Under the pieces are notes generated by a model that worked only from the letters and a program-made list of their open reading frames with translations, had not been told where the DNA came from and did not search any database. A stretch of DNA of 64,000 nt, from contig CAVRCG010000001.1 of NCBI GenBank assembly GCA_963719525.1, forward strand, positions 1,807,710 through 1,871,709. The letters run 5' to 3'. This stretch comes from Bernardetia sp963719525 (lineage in GTDB: Bacteria > Bacteroidota > Bacteroidia > Cytophagales > Bernardetiaceae). Positions 1 to 10,392 of this stretch are shown here, piece by piece; position 1 is the stretch's first letter, and each line of letters starts with the position of its first letter. The translations under genes and the position numbers were made by a program.

Positions 1-11
1 TAAAAAAAGTA

Positions 12-608
12 ATGTGGGTAGGTGGCGTATTGTTTGTATTTTTTATAGTTTTGGCGACCAATTTAATCGATAGAAATCATATAAAAGGAGTACGAGCTTC
101 CGTTTCAACGATGTATAAAGATAGATTGATTGTAAAAAATATGCTCTTTAATATTTCTCAGCTTACACAAGAGAAACGGATTGCTTTCCTGCTCTCTGAC
201 TCTAGTTTTTATTCTACAAGAGCAAAAAACGTAAACGATTCGATTTATATACTGATTGATAAAGTTTCCAATACTGTTTTGGCACAAAATGAAGTAAAAT
301 ATTTAGAACGTCTGCATGGTAACTTTGAAGATGTAGAAGCCATGGAAAATAAAACGTTGAAAGATAAAACTGTTCTACAAGATGCAGAATGGAGAAAAAA
401 AATGGATGTTAATCTTTTTAGAATAAGAAAAAATCTAAACCTGTTGTCCGACATACAAATTGATGAAGGAAAACGAGAATTATCTAGAGTAAACCGAGCT
501 TTTAATACAATAGATTTATTTACAAATATGGAAATTGCTTTTCTAGTCGTTTTGGGAGTTATTGCTTTAGCAGTTGTTGTTTTTCCTGTTTTGAAATCAA
601 AAGAATAG
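12..608 (+). CDS. Small membrane protein with a chemoreceptor-like four-helix-bundle sensor region (possibly 5' truncated by the window edge)
   Basis: The 198-residue frame has a hydrophobic segment at about residues 2-20, a long helical charged region of about 150 residues, and a second hydrophobic segment at about residues 173-194, followed by a four-residue tail. That topology (TM, extracytoplasmic helices, TM) is that of the MCP-type four-helix-bundle sensor, but no HAMP, methyl-accepting or kinase domain follows. The reading frame is open to the left edge of the window, so the true start may lie upstream and this ATG may be internal. No enzyme motif is visible. It may be a stand-alone sensor or a partner of another signalling protein; function unknown. 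Confidence 0.6.
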   Translation: MWVGGVLFVFFIVLATNLIDRNHIKGVRASVSTMYKDRLIVKNMLFNISQLTQEKRIAFLLSDSSFYSTRAKNVNDSIYILIDKVSNTVLAQNEVKYLERLHGNFEDVEAMENKTLKDKTVLQDAEWRKKMDVNLFRIRKNLNLLSDIQIDEGKRELSRVNRAFNTIDLFTNMEIAFLVVLGVIALAVVVFPVLKSKE

Positions 609-668
609 TTTTCCAATAAACATAAACCGTCTTTAAGACTTCGCTGTAAGTGAGTTTTTGACTTCTAC

Positions 669-2012
669 CTATTGCTTTTCTACTAAAAAATCTTTAAGAT
701 TTTCAAATTTAGAAGAGAGAGAAACAATTTGTTTTTCCTTTCTCAATACTTCCTCCAAAAATGTAGGCATTTCTAATTCAATATCTGGAATAGTTTGTTT
801 GACTACTTCGTAATATTTTGCTGGGTGTGCTGTCGCAAGAAAAATTCCTACTTCGCTTTCTGGAGTAAGGTAATTTTTGAGAGCAGCATAAGCAACCGTA
901 GAATGTGGGTCTGCAAGATAATTATATCCTTCATAAAGGTCTTTGAGCGTGTTTTTGGTTCTTCTGTCTGTCAGTCTATATCCTGCAATATCGGCACTAA
1001 AACGAGTATAAGAATGATTATAAAGATTAAGCAAACGCTTAAAATTAACTGGATTTCCTGTGTCCATAGAGCTAGAAATTGTCCGAATAGCTGGGCAAGG
1101 TTCAAAACTTCCGTTCAATAAATACTGTGGAACGACATCATTAATATTTGTTGCAGCAATAAATCAACTAATTTTAAGACCCATTTTTTTGGCGATAATT
1201 CCTGCTGTTAGGTTACCAAAATTTCCACTCGGAACAGAAAAAATAGTAGTTCGTTTTTCTCCCTTTAATTGTGCAACTGCCCAAAAATAATACAAACATT
1301 GTGGCAAAAGACGAGCAATAGTATAGGAATTGGTGGTAGTAATAATTTGATTTTCTCTTAATTCTTCACTCATAATGGCTTCTTTTACGAGCCTTTGACA
1401 ATCTTCAAATGTTCCATCAATTTCTAAAGCTGTAATATTTTCTCCCCATGTGTTGAGCTGTTTTTCTTGTAATAAACTCAACTTGTTTTTGGGATAGAGA
1501 ATACACACTTTTATTGCTTGTCTTTTGAAAAATGCACTCGCTGTTGCACTTCCTGTGTCGCCTGTTGTGGCTACTAAAATAGTTATTTCTTTATCCTTTC
1601 CTTTGTCTTTTTTTTCTAATTCTTCTTTTTCTAATTCTTTTTTCAAATAATAATCAATCAGTTCTGCCATAAAACACATTCCAATATCTTTAAAAGAAAG
1701 TGTTTTGCCGTGAAATAATTCTAACGAGTAAACTTCTTTTTCATAAATTTCTACTAATGGAATATCAAAATCAAACGTTTTTTCGATTATTTTTTTTAAA
1801 TCCTCTTCCAGAATTTCGTTATCCAAAAGTGTTGTCATTACCTTTAAAGCTATTTCTTGAAATGAAAAAGTATGAAGATTTGCCAAAAATTCTTTTGGTA
1901 AAGGATTTATTGTATCTGGCATCAAAAGACCACCGTTGGAGCTAAAAGTTTGAAATAATGCTTCTTTGAGTGAGCCTACTTGTGTATCTCCGTTTGTACT
2001 AGAATAATTCAT
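669..2012 (-). pseudogene. thrC: Threonine synthase, interrupted by one in-frame TGA
   Basis: PLP enzyme converting O-phosphohomoserine to threonine. The N-terminal part (residues 1-282) carries the PLP-lysine motif HGKTLSFKD (Lys about 108) and the phosphate loop TTGDTGSA (about 149-156). The C-terminal part after the stop has the family signature NGSFEPCPAI and continues in the same frame to a TAG stop. At 1164-1166 (minus strand) a TGA separates KIS from FIAATNIND; homologues have Arg or Lys here, so a CGA-to-TGA change is the simplest explanation. Without the stop the protein would be about 447 aa, normal for the family. It is either a real nonsense mutation giving threonine auxotrophy, readthrough, or a base-call error. 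Confidence 0.9.
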
Positions 2013-2381
2013 TAAAAATAATAAAGAAAGGACTAAATAATAATAGATAAGATTGTGATAAAATTAAAAAATCATTTTGCCAAAACCTACAAAATAGAAT
2101 AGCTTATTTTTTTGTAAACAAATTTAATTGAAATTAAACTATCTATTGTGTTCTGAACTAGATAAATTCATCAATTACTAAAAAATCAAAAACAGAGTTG
2201 AATCTTATAAATTAAAACGTATTTTCAAGAATTAAATAGCCAAAACTTTTACAAATTCTATCTATAAAAAAACACCTCTACTTTTCTTTATTTTCCTTTG
2301 TCTTTATTATCTTTCGTTTTTCTTATTGTTTACAAGAATGTAGTTGTTTTTTGAAGTAAAGTAATACATTTTCTTTAAAAA

Positions 2382-3857
2382 TTATGTTCTATCTACCTTT
2401 ACTCCTACCACCATAATATCATCAATTTGATTATCTGTTCCTGCACCTATCCATTCTCTAAGCTCACTTGAAAGCGTTCTTTTTTGCTCTTCCATAGATT
2501 TGTCCGATATAGTATGTAACAAATTCTTGAATCTCTTTTTCATATATTTTCTATTCTCTTTTCCTCCAAATTGGTCTTGAAAACCATCACTTGCCATATA
2601 AAATGTAGTGGGTTTCGAAGTATCAATAATATGTTTGGTGTATTCTCTATCTTTTCCATAATAATCACTTCCTATCGGTTTCGGATCTCCCTTTATTTGA
2701 TTAAATTCTCCATCTTGAATATAATAAAGTGGGTTCATAGCACCAGCATATTCTGCAATCGGAATAGAATCATAAATTACCAAAACACTTACGTCCATTC
2801 CGTCCGAACTTCCTCCTCGCTCTTGTTGTAAGGATTTGTAAATATAATCGTGTAAAAGATTTAGGATTTTGTCTGCTCTAAAAACACCTTCTTGAAAGAC
2901 AACAGAGTTAAGACTTGTAGCTCCCAGCATAGACATAAAAGCACCCGGAACGCCGTGTCCTGTACAATCTGCTACTACCAAAATAGTATAATCTTCTAAT
3001 TTTTCGCACCAGTAAAAATCACCCGAAACAATATCACGAGGTTTGTTAAAGATAAAATAATCGTCTTTAAAATAATTATCTAATCTTGCATTGTGAGGTA
3101 AAAGTGCATTCTGAATACGGCTTGCATAGACAATACTAGAACGTACATCTTCGCTTTGCTTTTCTATGAGTTTGTTTTTGTCCTGAACTACTTCAACAGT
3201 TGCAGCTAATTCTTCTTTTTGTTGTAATAATTCTTCGTTACTTGCTGCAATCTCGTCTTGTTGTTCTTCCAAATCTTGATTTTGAATTCTCACTACTTCT
3301 AATGCTTGTCCTTTTGCTTTCTCGAAAAGAAATCCTATTATATAATTGAGAAATATTATTCCTCCCCAACAGATTGCAAAATAATATCCCTCATAAACAG
3401 GATCATAATTTTGAGGAAATTGATGTCCATTATAAAATAAAATGGTAAACACAAGAATAGACAAAAAGCTCATTGCAACCCAAATCATAGTATCTATTTT
3501 TGCTCCTGTAAGTAAAAGAGAAACTACTGGAACAGTTGCTATCAATACCGTAGAAGGAGAAAGCAGACCTCCTGTAAAATAAGCACAACTAACCACAGCA
3601 AATAAACAGTTTGATAAATGCAAGTTGCTACTTGTACGATATGAAATGATATTTCTTTTGTAAAGCAAATAATTGATTACTTGAACAGTAAAATTAATTA
3701 CCATTACAAACATTCCCTCTTTAAAATCAATAGCATAGCACACAACTGCATAAAAACCTGCAAAATAGGGTAATACTTTTAGAAAATTAATAAGAAGAGA
3801 AATTTTTTCTTTTTGTCCTAACTCTTTTATGTTTTCGTTTTTACTTGAATATGGCAT
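2382..3857 (-). CDS. Membrane-anchored SpoIIE/PP2C-type serine phosphatase (copy A)
   Basis: 491 aa. The first 185 or so residues form about six membrane segments, followed by a coiled coil rich in Glu/Gln (about 190-240) and a C-terminal PP2C/SpoIIE phosphatase domain (about 245-491). Visible metal-site motifs are GDFYW, DCTGHGVPGAF, SDGFQDQFGG and a final TDNQIDD. Such proteins dephosphorylate anti-sigma-factor antagonists or related switch proteins in response to a membrane or cytoplasmic signal. It lies 51 nt downstream of its paralogue (copy B), in the same direction, probably as one transcript. Its phosphatase half is almost identical to that of copy B in DNA, while the membrane half has diverged. 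Confidence 0.88.
   Translation of the reverse strand: MPYSSKNENIKELGQKEKISLLINFLKVLPYFAGFYAVVCYAIDFKEGMFVMVINFTVQVINYLLYKRNIISYRTSSNLHLSNCLFAVVSCAYFTGGLLSPSTVLIATVPVVSLLLTGAKIDTMIWVAMSFLSILVFTILFYNGHQFPQNYDPVYEGYYFAICWGGIIFLNYIIGFLFEKAKGQALEVVRIQNQDLEEQQDEIAASNEELLQQKEELAATVEVVQDKNKLIEKQSEDVRSSIVYASRIQNALLPHNARLDNYFKDDYFIFNKPRDIVSGDFYWCEKLEDYTILVVADCTGHGVPGAFMSMLGATSLNSVVFQEGVFRADKILNLLHDYIYKSLQQERGGSSDGMDVSVLVIYDSIPIAEYAGAMNPLYYIQDGEFNQIKGDPKPIGSDYYGKDREYTKHIIDTSKPTTFYMASDGFQDQFGGKENRKYMKKRFKNLLHTISDKSMEEQKRTLSSELREWIGAGTDNQIDDIMVVGVKVDRT
2418..3169. repeat. 750-bp duplicated phosphatase module, copy A
   Basis: Direct repeat with 3951-4702. I counted about ten mismatches over about 750 nt, eight of them before position 3150. 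The sequence beyond both ends differs sharply, so the repeat covers only the phosphatase domain. Confidence 0.9.
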
Positions 3858-3908
3858 TTTTCAGAGTAACATTAGTTTTAAATATTCAATTTAAACAAAA
3901 ATTAAGAA

Positions 3909-5378
3909 TTAACCTTGTTTATCATTTATTTTAGTTCCAATTACTAAAATATCGTCAATTTGATTATCTGTTCCTGCACCTATCCATTCTCTTAGCTCAC
4001 TTGAAAGCGTTCTTTTTTGCTCTTCCATAGATTTGTCCGATATAGTATGTAACAAATTCTTGAATCTCTTTTTCATATATTTTCTATTCTCTTTTCCTCC
4101 AAATTGGTCTTGAAAACCATCACTTGCCATATAAAATGTAGTGGGTTTCGAAATATCAATAATATGTTTGGTGTATTCTCTATCTTTTCCATAATAATCA
4201 CTTCCTATCGGTTTCGGATCTCCTTTTATTTGATTAAATTCTCCATCTTGAATATAATAAAGTGGGTTCATAGCACCAGCATATTCTGCAATCGGAATAG
4301 AATCATAAATTACCAAAACACTTACGTCCATTCCGTCCGAACTTCCTCCTCGCTCTTGTTGTAAGGATTTGTAAATGTAATTGTGTAAAAGATTTAGGAT
4401 TTTGTCTGCTCTAAAAACACCTTCTTGAAAAACAACAGAGTTAAGACTTGTAGCTCCCAGCATAGACATAAAAGCTCCCGGAACGCCGTGTCCTGTACAA
4501 TCTGCTACTACCAAAATAGTATAATCTTCTAATTTTTCGCACCAGTAAAAATCACCCGAAACAATATCACGAGGTTTGTTAAAGATAAAATAATCGTCTT
4601 TAAAATAATTATCTAATCTTGCATTGTGAGGTAAAAGTGCATTCTGAATACGGCTTGCATAGACAATACTAGAACGTACATCTTCATTTTGCTTTTCTAT
4701 GACTTTGTTTTTATCTTGTACAACATCTAAAATAGTAGATAATTCTTCCTTTTGCTGGTGCAATTCTTCGTTATTCGCTGTTATTTCGTCTTGATATTCC
4801 TTCAAATCTACATTCTGAATTTTTACAGTATCTAACGCTTTTCGTTGATTGGTTTCAAATACAGATGAAACCAGAAAGACAATTACTATAAGTCCTGCCC
4901 AACACATAATTTGAAAAAATTTGTCATAATTTTTTGCGTTGTATTCTATCGGAAAATCTCTTCCCAGATAAACAAGAATAGCGTAAATACTTACAATTAT
5001 GAGTACACAAGCAAGCCAGAAAAAAGTGCTTTTAGTTGAACCTAACAAAAGAAGCGCAATAACAGGAATAAGTACAAACCACATAGCAACAGGAGAAAAA
5101 ACACCTCCAGAAAAGTAAGAACAACCCAGAATCGCAACAAAACAGCAAGTAGCTACGTAAAAATTACTCGTTTTTTTGTAAGATAGAATTTCTTTTTTAT
5201 ACAAAAAGAAAGCTACAACAAGCAATGCAAACACACTACTCATAAATGCCATTCCATAAAAAAATTCAATAACATAACTTACTCCAACATAAAGGACAGC
5301 AAAAACAGCCGTTATCTTCAAAAAGTTAGATAATAGCTTTCCTTTGTTTACTTCATCTATCAATAGCGACTGTTCCAT
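3909..5378 (-). CDS. Membrane-anchored SpoIIE/PP2C-type serine phosphatase (copy B)
   Basis: 489 aa with the same order as its downstream neighbour: about six transmembrane segments, a coiled coil, then a PP2C/SpoIIE domain with GDFYW, DCTGHGVPGAF and SDGFQDQFGG. In the shared phosphatase half only two residue changes are seen before the last few residues (D/N in the LLHxYIY segment and T/I in the IIDxSKP segment). The sensor halves share topology but clearly differ in sequence, which suggests that the two proteins read different inputs and act on the same phosphoprotein target. Probable first gene of the pair; the FAD oxidoreductase ends (minus strand) 18 nt upstream of its start. Confidence 0.88.
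   Translation of the reverse strand: MEQSLLIDEVNKGKLLSNFLKITAVFAVLYVGVSYVIEFFYGMAFMSSVFALLVVAFFLYKKEILSYKKTSNFYVATCCFVAILGCSYFSGGVFSPVAMWFVLIPVIALLLLGSTKSTFFWLACVLIIVSIYAILVYLGRDFPIEYNAKNYDKFFQIMCWAGLIVIVFLVSSVFETNQRKALDTVKIQNVDLKEYQDEITANNEELHQQKEELSTILDVVQDKNKVIEKQNEDVRSSIVYASRIQNALLPHNARLDNYFKDDYFIFNKPRDIVSGDFYWCEKLEDYTILVVADCTGHGVPGAFMSMLGATSLNSVVFQEGVFRADKILNLLHNYIYKSLQQERGGSSDGMDVSVLVIYDSIPIAEYAGAMNPLYYIQDGEFNQIKGDPKPIGSDYYGKDREYTKHIIDISKPTTFYMASDGFQDQFGGKENRKYMKKRFKNLLHTISDKSMEEQKRTLSSELREWIGAGTDNQIDDILVIGTKINDKQG
3951..4702. repeat. 750-bp duplicated phosphatase module, copy B
   Basis: Partner of the repeat at 2418-3169, offset 1533 bp, same orientation. Several of the differences are synonymous (for example a C/T in a Lys/Gly context at the KGDPKP codons). 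Confidence 0.9.
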
Positions 5379-5396
5379 TTTAATACTAAAATAAAT

Positions 5397-7097
5397 TTAT
5401 ATATTCTTCCAAGCCAATCCCTTTTCATACCTTATTTTATCTCTAGCTTGCAAGATTTCCAAAACAAAAGGATTGTGCATTTTATAGATTTCACAATAAT
5501 TTTTTGGTGCGCCAGAAACAGTAATTATATTGTTTACAGCTCGTCTTGCTGCTTCATTTGCTCCCTCCATTGTCGCCAAATTTGTATTTGTTTTGATATA
5601 ATCACTAGCCAAGAATAGATTTGGGATATTAGTAAACGTATTTGGGCGAAGTGTCCATGTATTTATTTGATTGACTAATAAGGGTTCTTTATTGATTACT
5701 TCTTGCAACTTTTCAAATTCAGAAGACGATAATTTTTGATTAATCAATCTTGAATTTGCATTTACTAGAGGTTGAATATCAGCATCTAAATACGTAAACT
5801 GTAACATTTCATCGGTCAAGTGTTCTTGTCCTTTCGTATTGATTTCTTGTTTTAGTTGCTTCCAAACTTCCTCTTTTATTTCTTCTAAAGTACAATCCTT
5901 CGCAGCTTTGTTATTGAAATTACCTAAAGCTTCCCAATCTGAAATATCAACAGACAAAATACCTTTTACTTTTCCATTATAACGTTCTGAAAGGTCATAT
6001 TTTCCCCAAAACTGAATTTGAGAAATGGAAGTCAAAGCCCAAGCAGAATCTACAAAAATAGTATGTCCTTTGTGCATATCAAACGGAACATCTAAGTAAT
6101 ACTGGATTCCGTTCATCCATTCTACATTCGGCGAAAGTTTGATAATATTTTCCAATGAAGCATCAGCATTGAGCATATCTTGATTGATAAGTTGTGCAGC
6201 TACCTCAACAGGCGTAGAAAGTAAATAATAATCGGCTGTAATATCGCTTTCTTTATTTGCTTTTTCATCAAGAATAGTTACACTTTTTATAGTATCGCCA
6301 TTCATATTAATAGAAGTAATAAAATTTCCGTGATTATAAACTACACCTTGTTTGGTCAGATAATCGTACCAAGGAAAAAGCCAAGCATCGTTTGTAGGTG
6401 CGTTGAGTACATTATCCGTATTCTGTTTTTTCACAGAGACCATCGTATAAATAAGCTGTAAAAATATCGTCCCTACTGTATTCGTACTGGCTAGTCGTGC
6501 TTTCGCTGCTACCAAAGACCTCGTAATTCCTTCTACAAAAAGTTTGCGATAATCATTACTAAATCGGTCTGCTTCGGTATATTCCCACCAGCCTATTTGT
6601 TCGTACTCATCAAAAAAACGCTCTTTGCACGAAGTCATGAGCTGCCAAACTCTAGCAGAAAAAAAGACTATTTCCTCTTTGGTAAGTTCTTTCGAAACGT
6701 GCAAAAACGACATAAAGATTTCTTCTACATCTTCCAAACTCTCTGGAAAATGCAATGGCATTGTAATCGGCAGTTCTCCAGTTTGAAGAAGTTGCATCGT
6801 TTGAGTAGTTACAAGATTATCAAAACACGTCTTACCTTCGTTTCCAAAAGGAATCGTTTTGAGAGTAGCAAAGAGATGTTGATAAAAACCAGGAAAAAAT
6901 CGAAAACCATGTTCGCCTGGTAAATACAAATCAGGATTTTGAGTATTTGTATCTGGAACGTTTATACTACGAGCCTTCCCACCTACATAATGAGGTTGTT
7001 TTTCATAAACTTCTACCTCAAAACCTCGTGTAATAAGTTCGTGTGCTGCACTCATTCCTGCAACGCCACCTCCTAGAATAGCTACTTTTTTAGACAT
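5397..7097 (-). CDS. FAD-dependent amine oxidase / phytoene-desaturase-like oxidoreductase
   Basis: 566 aa. The N-terminus has a Rossmann FAD motif (VAILGGGVAGMSAAHEL, residues 4-20) with the acidic residue at the end of the second strand (VEVYEK), then GGKARS, typical of the amine-oxidase / carotenoid-desaturase / hydroxysqualene-oxidase superfamily. The C-terminus has the matching second FAD contact (NLFLASDYIKTNTNLATMEG). No carotenoid cluster is nearby, so the substrate cannot be named. It is close upstream of the phosphatase pair (18 nt), possibly co-transcribed, and divergent from the M14 peptidase. The start is supported because the Rossmann motif begins at residue 4. Confidence 0.82.
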   Translation of the reverse strand: MSKKVAILGGGVAGMSAAHELITRGFEVEVYEKQPHYVGGKARSINVPDTNTQNPDLYLPGEHGFRFFPGFYQHLFATLKTIPFGNEGKTCFDNLVTTQTMQLLQTGELPITMPLHFPESLEDVEEIFMSFLHVSKELTKEEIVFFSARVWQLMTSCKERFFDEYEQIGWWEYTEADRFSNDYRKLFVEGITRSLVAAKARLASTNTVGTIFLQLIYTMVSVKKQNTDNVLNAPTNDAWLFPWYDYLTKQGVVYNHGNFITSINMNGDTIKSVTILDEKANKESDITADYYLLSTPVEVAAQLINQDMLNADASLENIIKLSPNVEWMNGIQYYLDVPFDMHKGHTIFVDSAWALTSISQIQFWGKYDLSERYNGKVKGILSVDISDWEALGNFNNKAAKDCTLEEIKEEVWKQLKQEINTKGQEHLTDEMLQFTYLDADIQPLVNANSRLINQKLSSSEFEKLQEVINKEPLLVNQINTWTLRPNTFTNIPNLFLASDYIKTNTNLATMEGANEAARRAVNNIITVSGAPKNYCEIYKMHNPFVLEILQARDKIRYEKGLAWKNI

Positions 7098-7325
7098 TTT
7101 ACAGAGAAATTATAAGTAATGGTTAAGTAAATTAGTCTTGTAAGTAAGTAATTTTATAGAAAAAAAGCAAGAATTTACTACCATTAATCAAGCAATTCTA
7201 CAATTATTTTTTGATAGATTCGTTTATGCGTTAATTTTTATAAAAAGAAATTCAAAAAAAGTTATTCTGTTCTCCAAAAACTGTAATTTGAAGGCTTAAA
7301 TTTATTCCATGTTTCCCCTTCTTTT

Positions 7326-9146
7326 ATGAAAAAAGTATTTTTACCTATTTGTGCGTTTCTTTCTTCTGTATTTATTCTTACTTCTTGTTCGATGGCTCAA
7401 AAAACGACTTCTACTTCAAATTCTGTTTCAAAAAATGATTTTTCTATCCCTTTTGATACAAATACCAATCAAACGGTTACGTATCAAGAGGGAATTAATT
7501 TTTTGAATAAACTAGCTGCTTCTTATCCTCAATTTTTGAAGGTCAATGAATTTGGAATGACAGATAGTGGCGAGCCATTGCACGAAATTATTTTTGAAGT
7601 AAATGGAAATTTTAATCCATTAGCTGAAATAGAAAAAACAGAAAGAAATAACAAGTTTGTCGTCTTCATTAATAATGGAATCCACCCAGGAGAACCCGAT
7701 GGAACTGATGCTACATTGATGCTTCTGCGTGATTTGTGTACAAAAGAGGAAGTCAGAAATCAGTATAAGAACATCGTTTTGGTCGCTATTCCATTTTATA
7801 ATGTAAGTGGCGCATTGACAAGAAATTCGACAACACGAGCAAACCAAAATGGAGCAGCAGAATATGGTTTTCGTGGAAATGTCAAAAATCTTGACTTAAA
7901 CCGTGATTTTGTGAAATGTGATTCCAAAAATGCAGAAACTTTTACCAAAATGTTCCAAAAATGGCAACCGTTGGTTTATCTTGAAAACCACGTTTCGAAT
8001 GGTGCAGATTATCAATATACCATGACTCATTTGGCTACGCAAGCTGATAAATTAGGAGGAAAAATGGGAGCGTTTTTGAATGAACATTTTACGCCAGCAC
8101 TAGAAAAAGCAATGAAAGATAGAAATGAAGAAATGACTCCTTATGTAAATGTTTTTGGTTCTGACCCTGTAAAAGGTTGGGAAGGTTTTATGGATTCGCC
8201 TCGTTATTCAACAGGTTATGCTGCTCTTTTTCAAACTTTTTCTATGCTTACCGAAACGCACATGTTGAAGCCTTACGACAAACGAGTAAAAGCGACGTAT
8301 ATTTTTATGGAAGAACTTTTAAAGTACGTTCAAGCAAATGGAACAGCACTTCAAAAACTCAAAACAGAAGACCAAAAAGAAGTAAAAACTAAAAAAGAGT
8401 TTGTTTTAGATTGGGAAATTGACAAAGAAAGACACAGAACATTAAATTTTAAAGGCTACCAATCTTCAATGGAAAAAAGTAAAGTTTCAGGACTTGAGAG
8501 AATGAAATATGACCGTTCGAAACCCTATACCAAAGAAGTAAATTATTACGATGCCTTCAAACCTTCATCAAAAACTAATGTACCGAAAGCCTATTTAATT
8601 CCACTTGCTTATACAGAAGTTTTGGAAAGATTGAGGTGGAATGGTGTCAAAATGGATACTTTAAACAATCAAGAACATACCACTCATACTGTAGAAGTTT
8701 ATACAATCAAAGATTATCAAACTTCAAAATCTGCTTATGAAAGTCATTATTTGCATTATAATGTAGAGATTTCTAAAAAGAGTATGCCTTTTGGAGAAGC
8801 TTTGCGCTATCCAGAACAGAAATACGTTTTAGTCAAAATGGATCAAGTAGCCAATCGATATATTTTAGAAATGTTAGAACCACAGGCAGTAGATTCGTTT
8901 TTTGCGTGGAACTTTTTTGATGGAATTTTGCAGCAAAAAGAACATTTTTCGCCTTATGTTTTTGAAGATATTGCAGCACAGATTTTGGAAGAAAATCCTG
9001 CTTTAAGACAAAAATTAGAAGTCAAAAAAGCAAGCGATGAAGAATTTGCTAAAAGTGCGTATTTGCAATTGGATTTCGTGTATCAAAACTCCGTTTATAA
9101 AGAAAAAACACATTTAATTTATCCTATTTTTAGAGTGAATAATTGA
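7326..9146 (+). CDS. Zinc carboxypeptidase-like lipoprotein, M14 family
   Basis: 606 aa. The N-terminus is a lipoprotein signal peptide with lipobox LTSC (Cys21). Zinc ligands of the M14 family are visible: HPGE (His120, Glu123) and the ENH motif (His222); NRD (Arg193) matches the substrate-binding Arg and the TETH segment carries the probable catalytic Glu. The second half (about 340-606) is an uncharacterised C-terminal extension. It should act as an envelope-anchored metallocarboxypeptidase on peptides or peptidoglycan fragments. The gene is alone upstream; the AAA-ATPase gene starts 68 nt after its stop. Confidence 0.88.
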   Translation: MKKVFLPICAFLSSVFILTSCSMAQKTTSTSNSVSKNDFSIPFDTNTNQTVTYQEGINFLNKLAASYPQFLKVNEFGMTDSGEPLHEIIFEVNGNFNPLAEIEKTERNNKFVVFINNGIHPGEPDGTDATLMLLRDLCTKEEVRNQYKNIVLVAIPFYNVSGALTRNSTTRANQNGAAEYGFRGNVKNLDLNRDFVKCDSKNAETFTKMFQKWQPLVYLENHVSNGADYQYTMTHLATQADKLGGKMGAFLNEHFTPALEKAMKDRNEEMTPYVNVFGSDPVKGWEGFMDSPRYSTGYAALFQTFSMLTETHMLKPYDKRVKATYIFMEELLKYVQANGTALQKLKTEDQKEVKTKKEFVLDWEIDKERHRTLNFKGYQSSMEKSKVSGLERMKYDRSKPYTKEVNYYDAFKPSSKTNVPKAYLIPLAYTEVLERLRWNGVKMDTLNNQEHTTHTVEVYTIKDYQTSKSAYESHYLHYNVEISKKSMPFGEALRYPEQKYVLVKMDQVANRYILEMLEPQAVDSFFAWNFFDGILQQKEHFSPYVFEDIAAQILEENPALRQKLEVKKASDEEFAKSAYLQLDFVYQNSVYKEKTHLIYPIFRVNN

Positions 9147-9214
9147 TTATCTATGAAAATTATCTTTTAGAAAATAGTATATTTGTTTGTAACACAAAAA
9201 TCAATGATACATTT

Positions 9215-10375
9215 ATGGAACAAGAAGATGCAAATCAACACAGACTTTTAGAGGAATTAAAAGATTTGTATAAAAGAATAGATATTTTTTTAGGCAAACA
9301 AAGTTCAGAAGACGTATTGCCCAGTAAGGAAACTTTACGTAGAGTGTTGCTAGACATAAGTAAAAGTACTCATTTTTCTAGCATAGATATTCAGAGTTAT
9401 AAGCAGTTTCAGGATTTTTCTATTAAAGGTCTAAACCGTATTAATCTTATTGGAGGAGATAATAATTCAGGCAAATCAAGTCTTTTAGAGGCATTCTATT
9501 TACTATGTATTCAAAATGATGTTTTTGCTTTTATTGAAATGCAAAGACGAAGAGGAAAGTTTTTTACTAATGTTCCTTCCAATTGGCTTTTCAAAAATGT
9601 ATCAAAAAGAGCGAAAGTAAGTGGTGTTTTTTTTGGTATAAAAGTAGAAAATTATTTCTCCATACAACAAGAAGAAAATGGAGATTTTGATAAAACAGAT
9701 TATCTAACTACATTCTTTCTGAAGTCTAATTTTGATGATGATTCTCTAGAAAGTAAAATGCGTTTGTTTGAAAAAGATAAACAAAGTTATTTCAAACATA
9801 TCAATAATTTGTGCAATGTTCGTTATTCTAGTCCATTTTCTATTCATAGCAGAGAAGATTTAATTAAGAGTCATGAAAAAAGCATAGAAACCAAATCTAT
9901 AGAAAAGATACTTGATTTTATTCGTACTCATGTAGATGAAGGCATTGAAAAAATAGACTTAGTAGGAGAGGGAGATCTACAACATTTTTTGGTTACGCAT
10001 AAAGAGTACAAAGAAGCTATAGATATTACACATTTTGGAGATGGTTTGCAACGTATTTTTCAAATCACATTACTTTTTGCAACTGTAAAAAATGGTGTTT
10101 TGCTCATTGATGAAATTGAAAATGCTATTCATCACGATTTATTCAAAAACTTTACTCGTTTTATTGAAGATTTAGCAGAAGAGTTTAATGTTCAATTATT
10201 TATTACTTCTCACAGTAAAGAATGTATCAATTCATTTTTTGATAATGGAAATAAAAATACAAATCTGTCAGCTTATAGTTTGGTAAATAAAAATGGAGAA
10301 ATAACACTACAACATACAGAAGGCGAACGTTTCGGTAGAATGATTCAAAATTTTGATACAGACTTGAGAAAATAA
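9215..10375 (+). CDS. AAA15/OLD-like ATPase, first gene of an ATPase-TOPRIM pair
   Basis: 386 aa from ATG 9215; an in-frame TTG at 9143 overlaps the previous stop and is less likely. Walker A is GGDNNSGKSS (about 80-89), Walker B is VLLIDEIENAIH (about residue 300) followed by the switch LFITSHSKE. This is the ABC-like ATPase fold of the OLD / AAA15 group. No nuclease domain is fused; the next gene 17 nt downstream encodes a TOPRIM-like protein, so together they resemble a split OLD nuclease or the AriA/AriB pair of PARIS. That role is inference from architecture. A roughly 60-residue helical extension precedes the ATPase core. Confidence 0.85.
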   Translation: MEQEDANQHRLLEELKDLYKRIDIFLGKQSSEDVLPSKETLRRVLLDISKSTHFSSIDIQSYKQFQDFSIKGLNRINLIGGDNNSGKSSLLEAFYLLCIQNDVFAFIEMQRRRGKFFTNVPSNWLFKNVSKRAKVSGVFFGIKVENYFSIQQEENGDFDKTDYLTTFFLKSNFDDDSLESKMRLFEKDKQSYFKHINNLCNVRYSSPFSIHSREDLIKSHEKSIETKSIEKILDFIRTHVDEGIEKIDLVGEGDLQHFLVTHKEYKEAIDITHFGDGLQRIFQITLLFATVKNGVLLIDEIENAIHHDLFKNFTRFIEDLAEEFNVQLFITSHSKECINSFFDNGNKNTNLSAYSLVNKNGEITLQHTEGERFGRMIQNFDTDLRK

Positions 10376-10392
10376 TAAATAGCTTTACAAAA

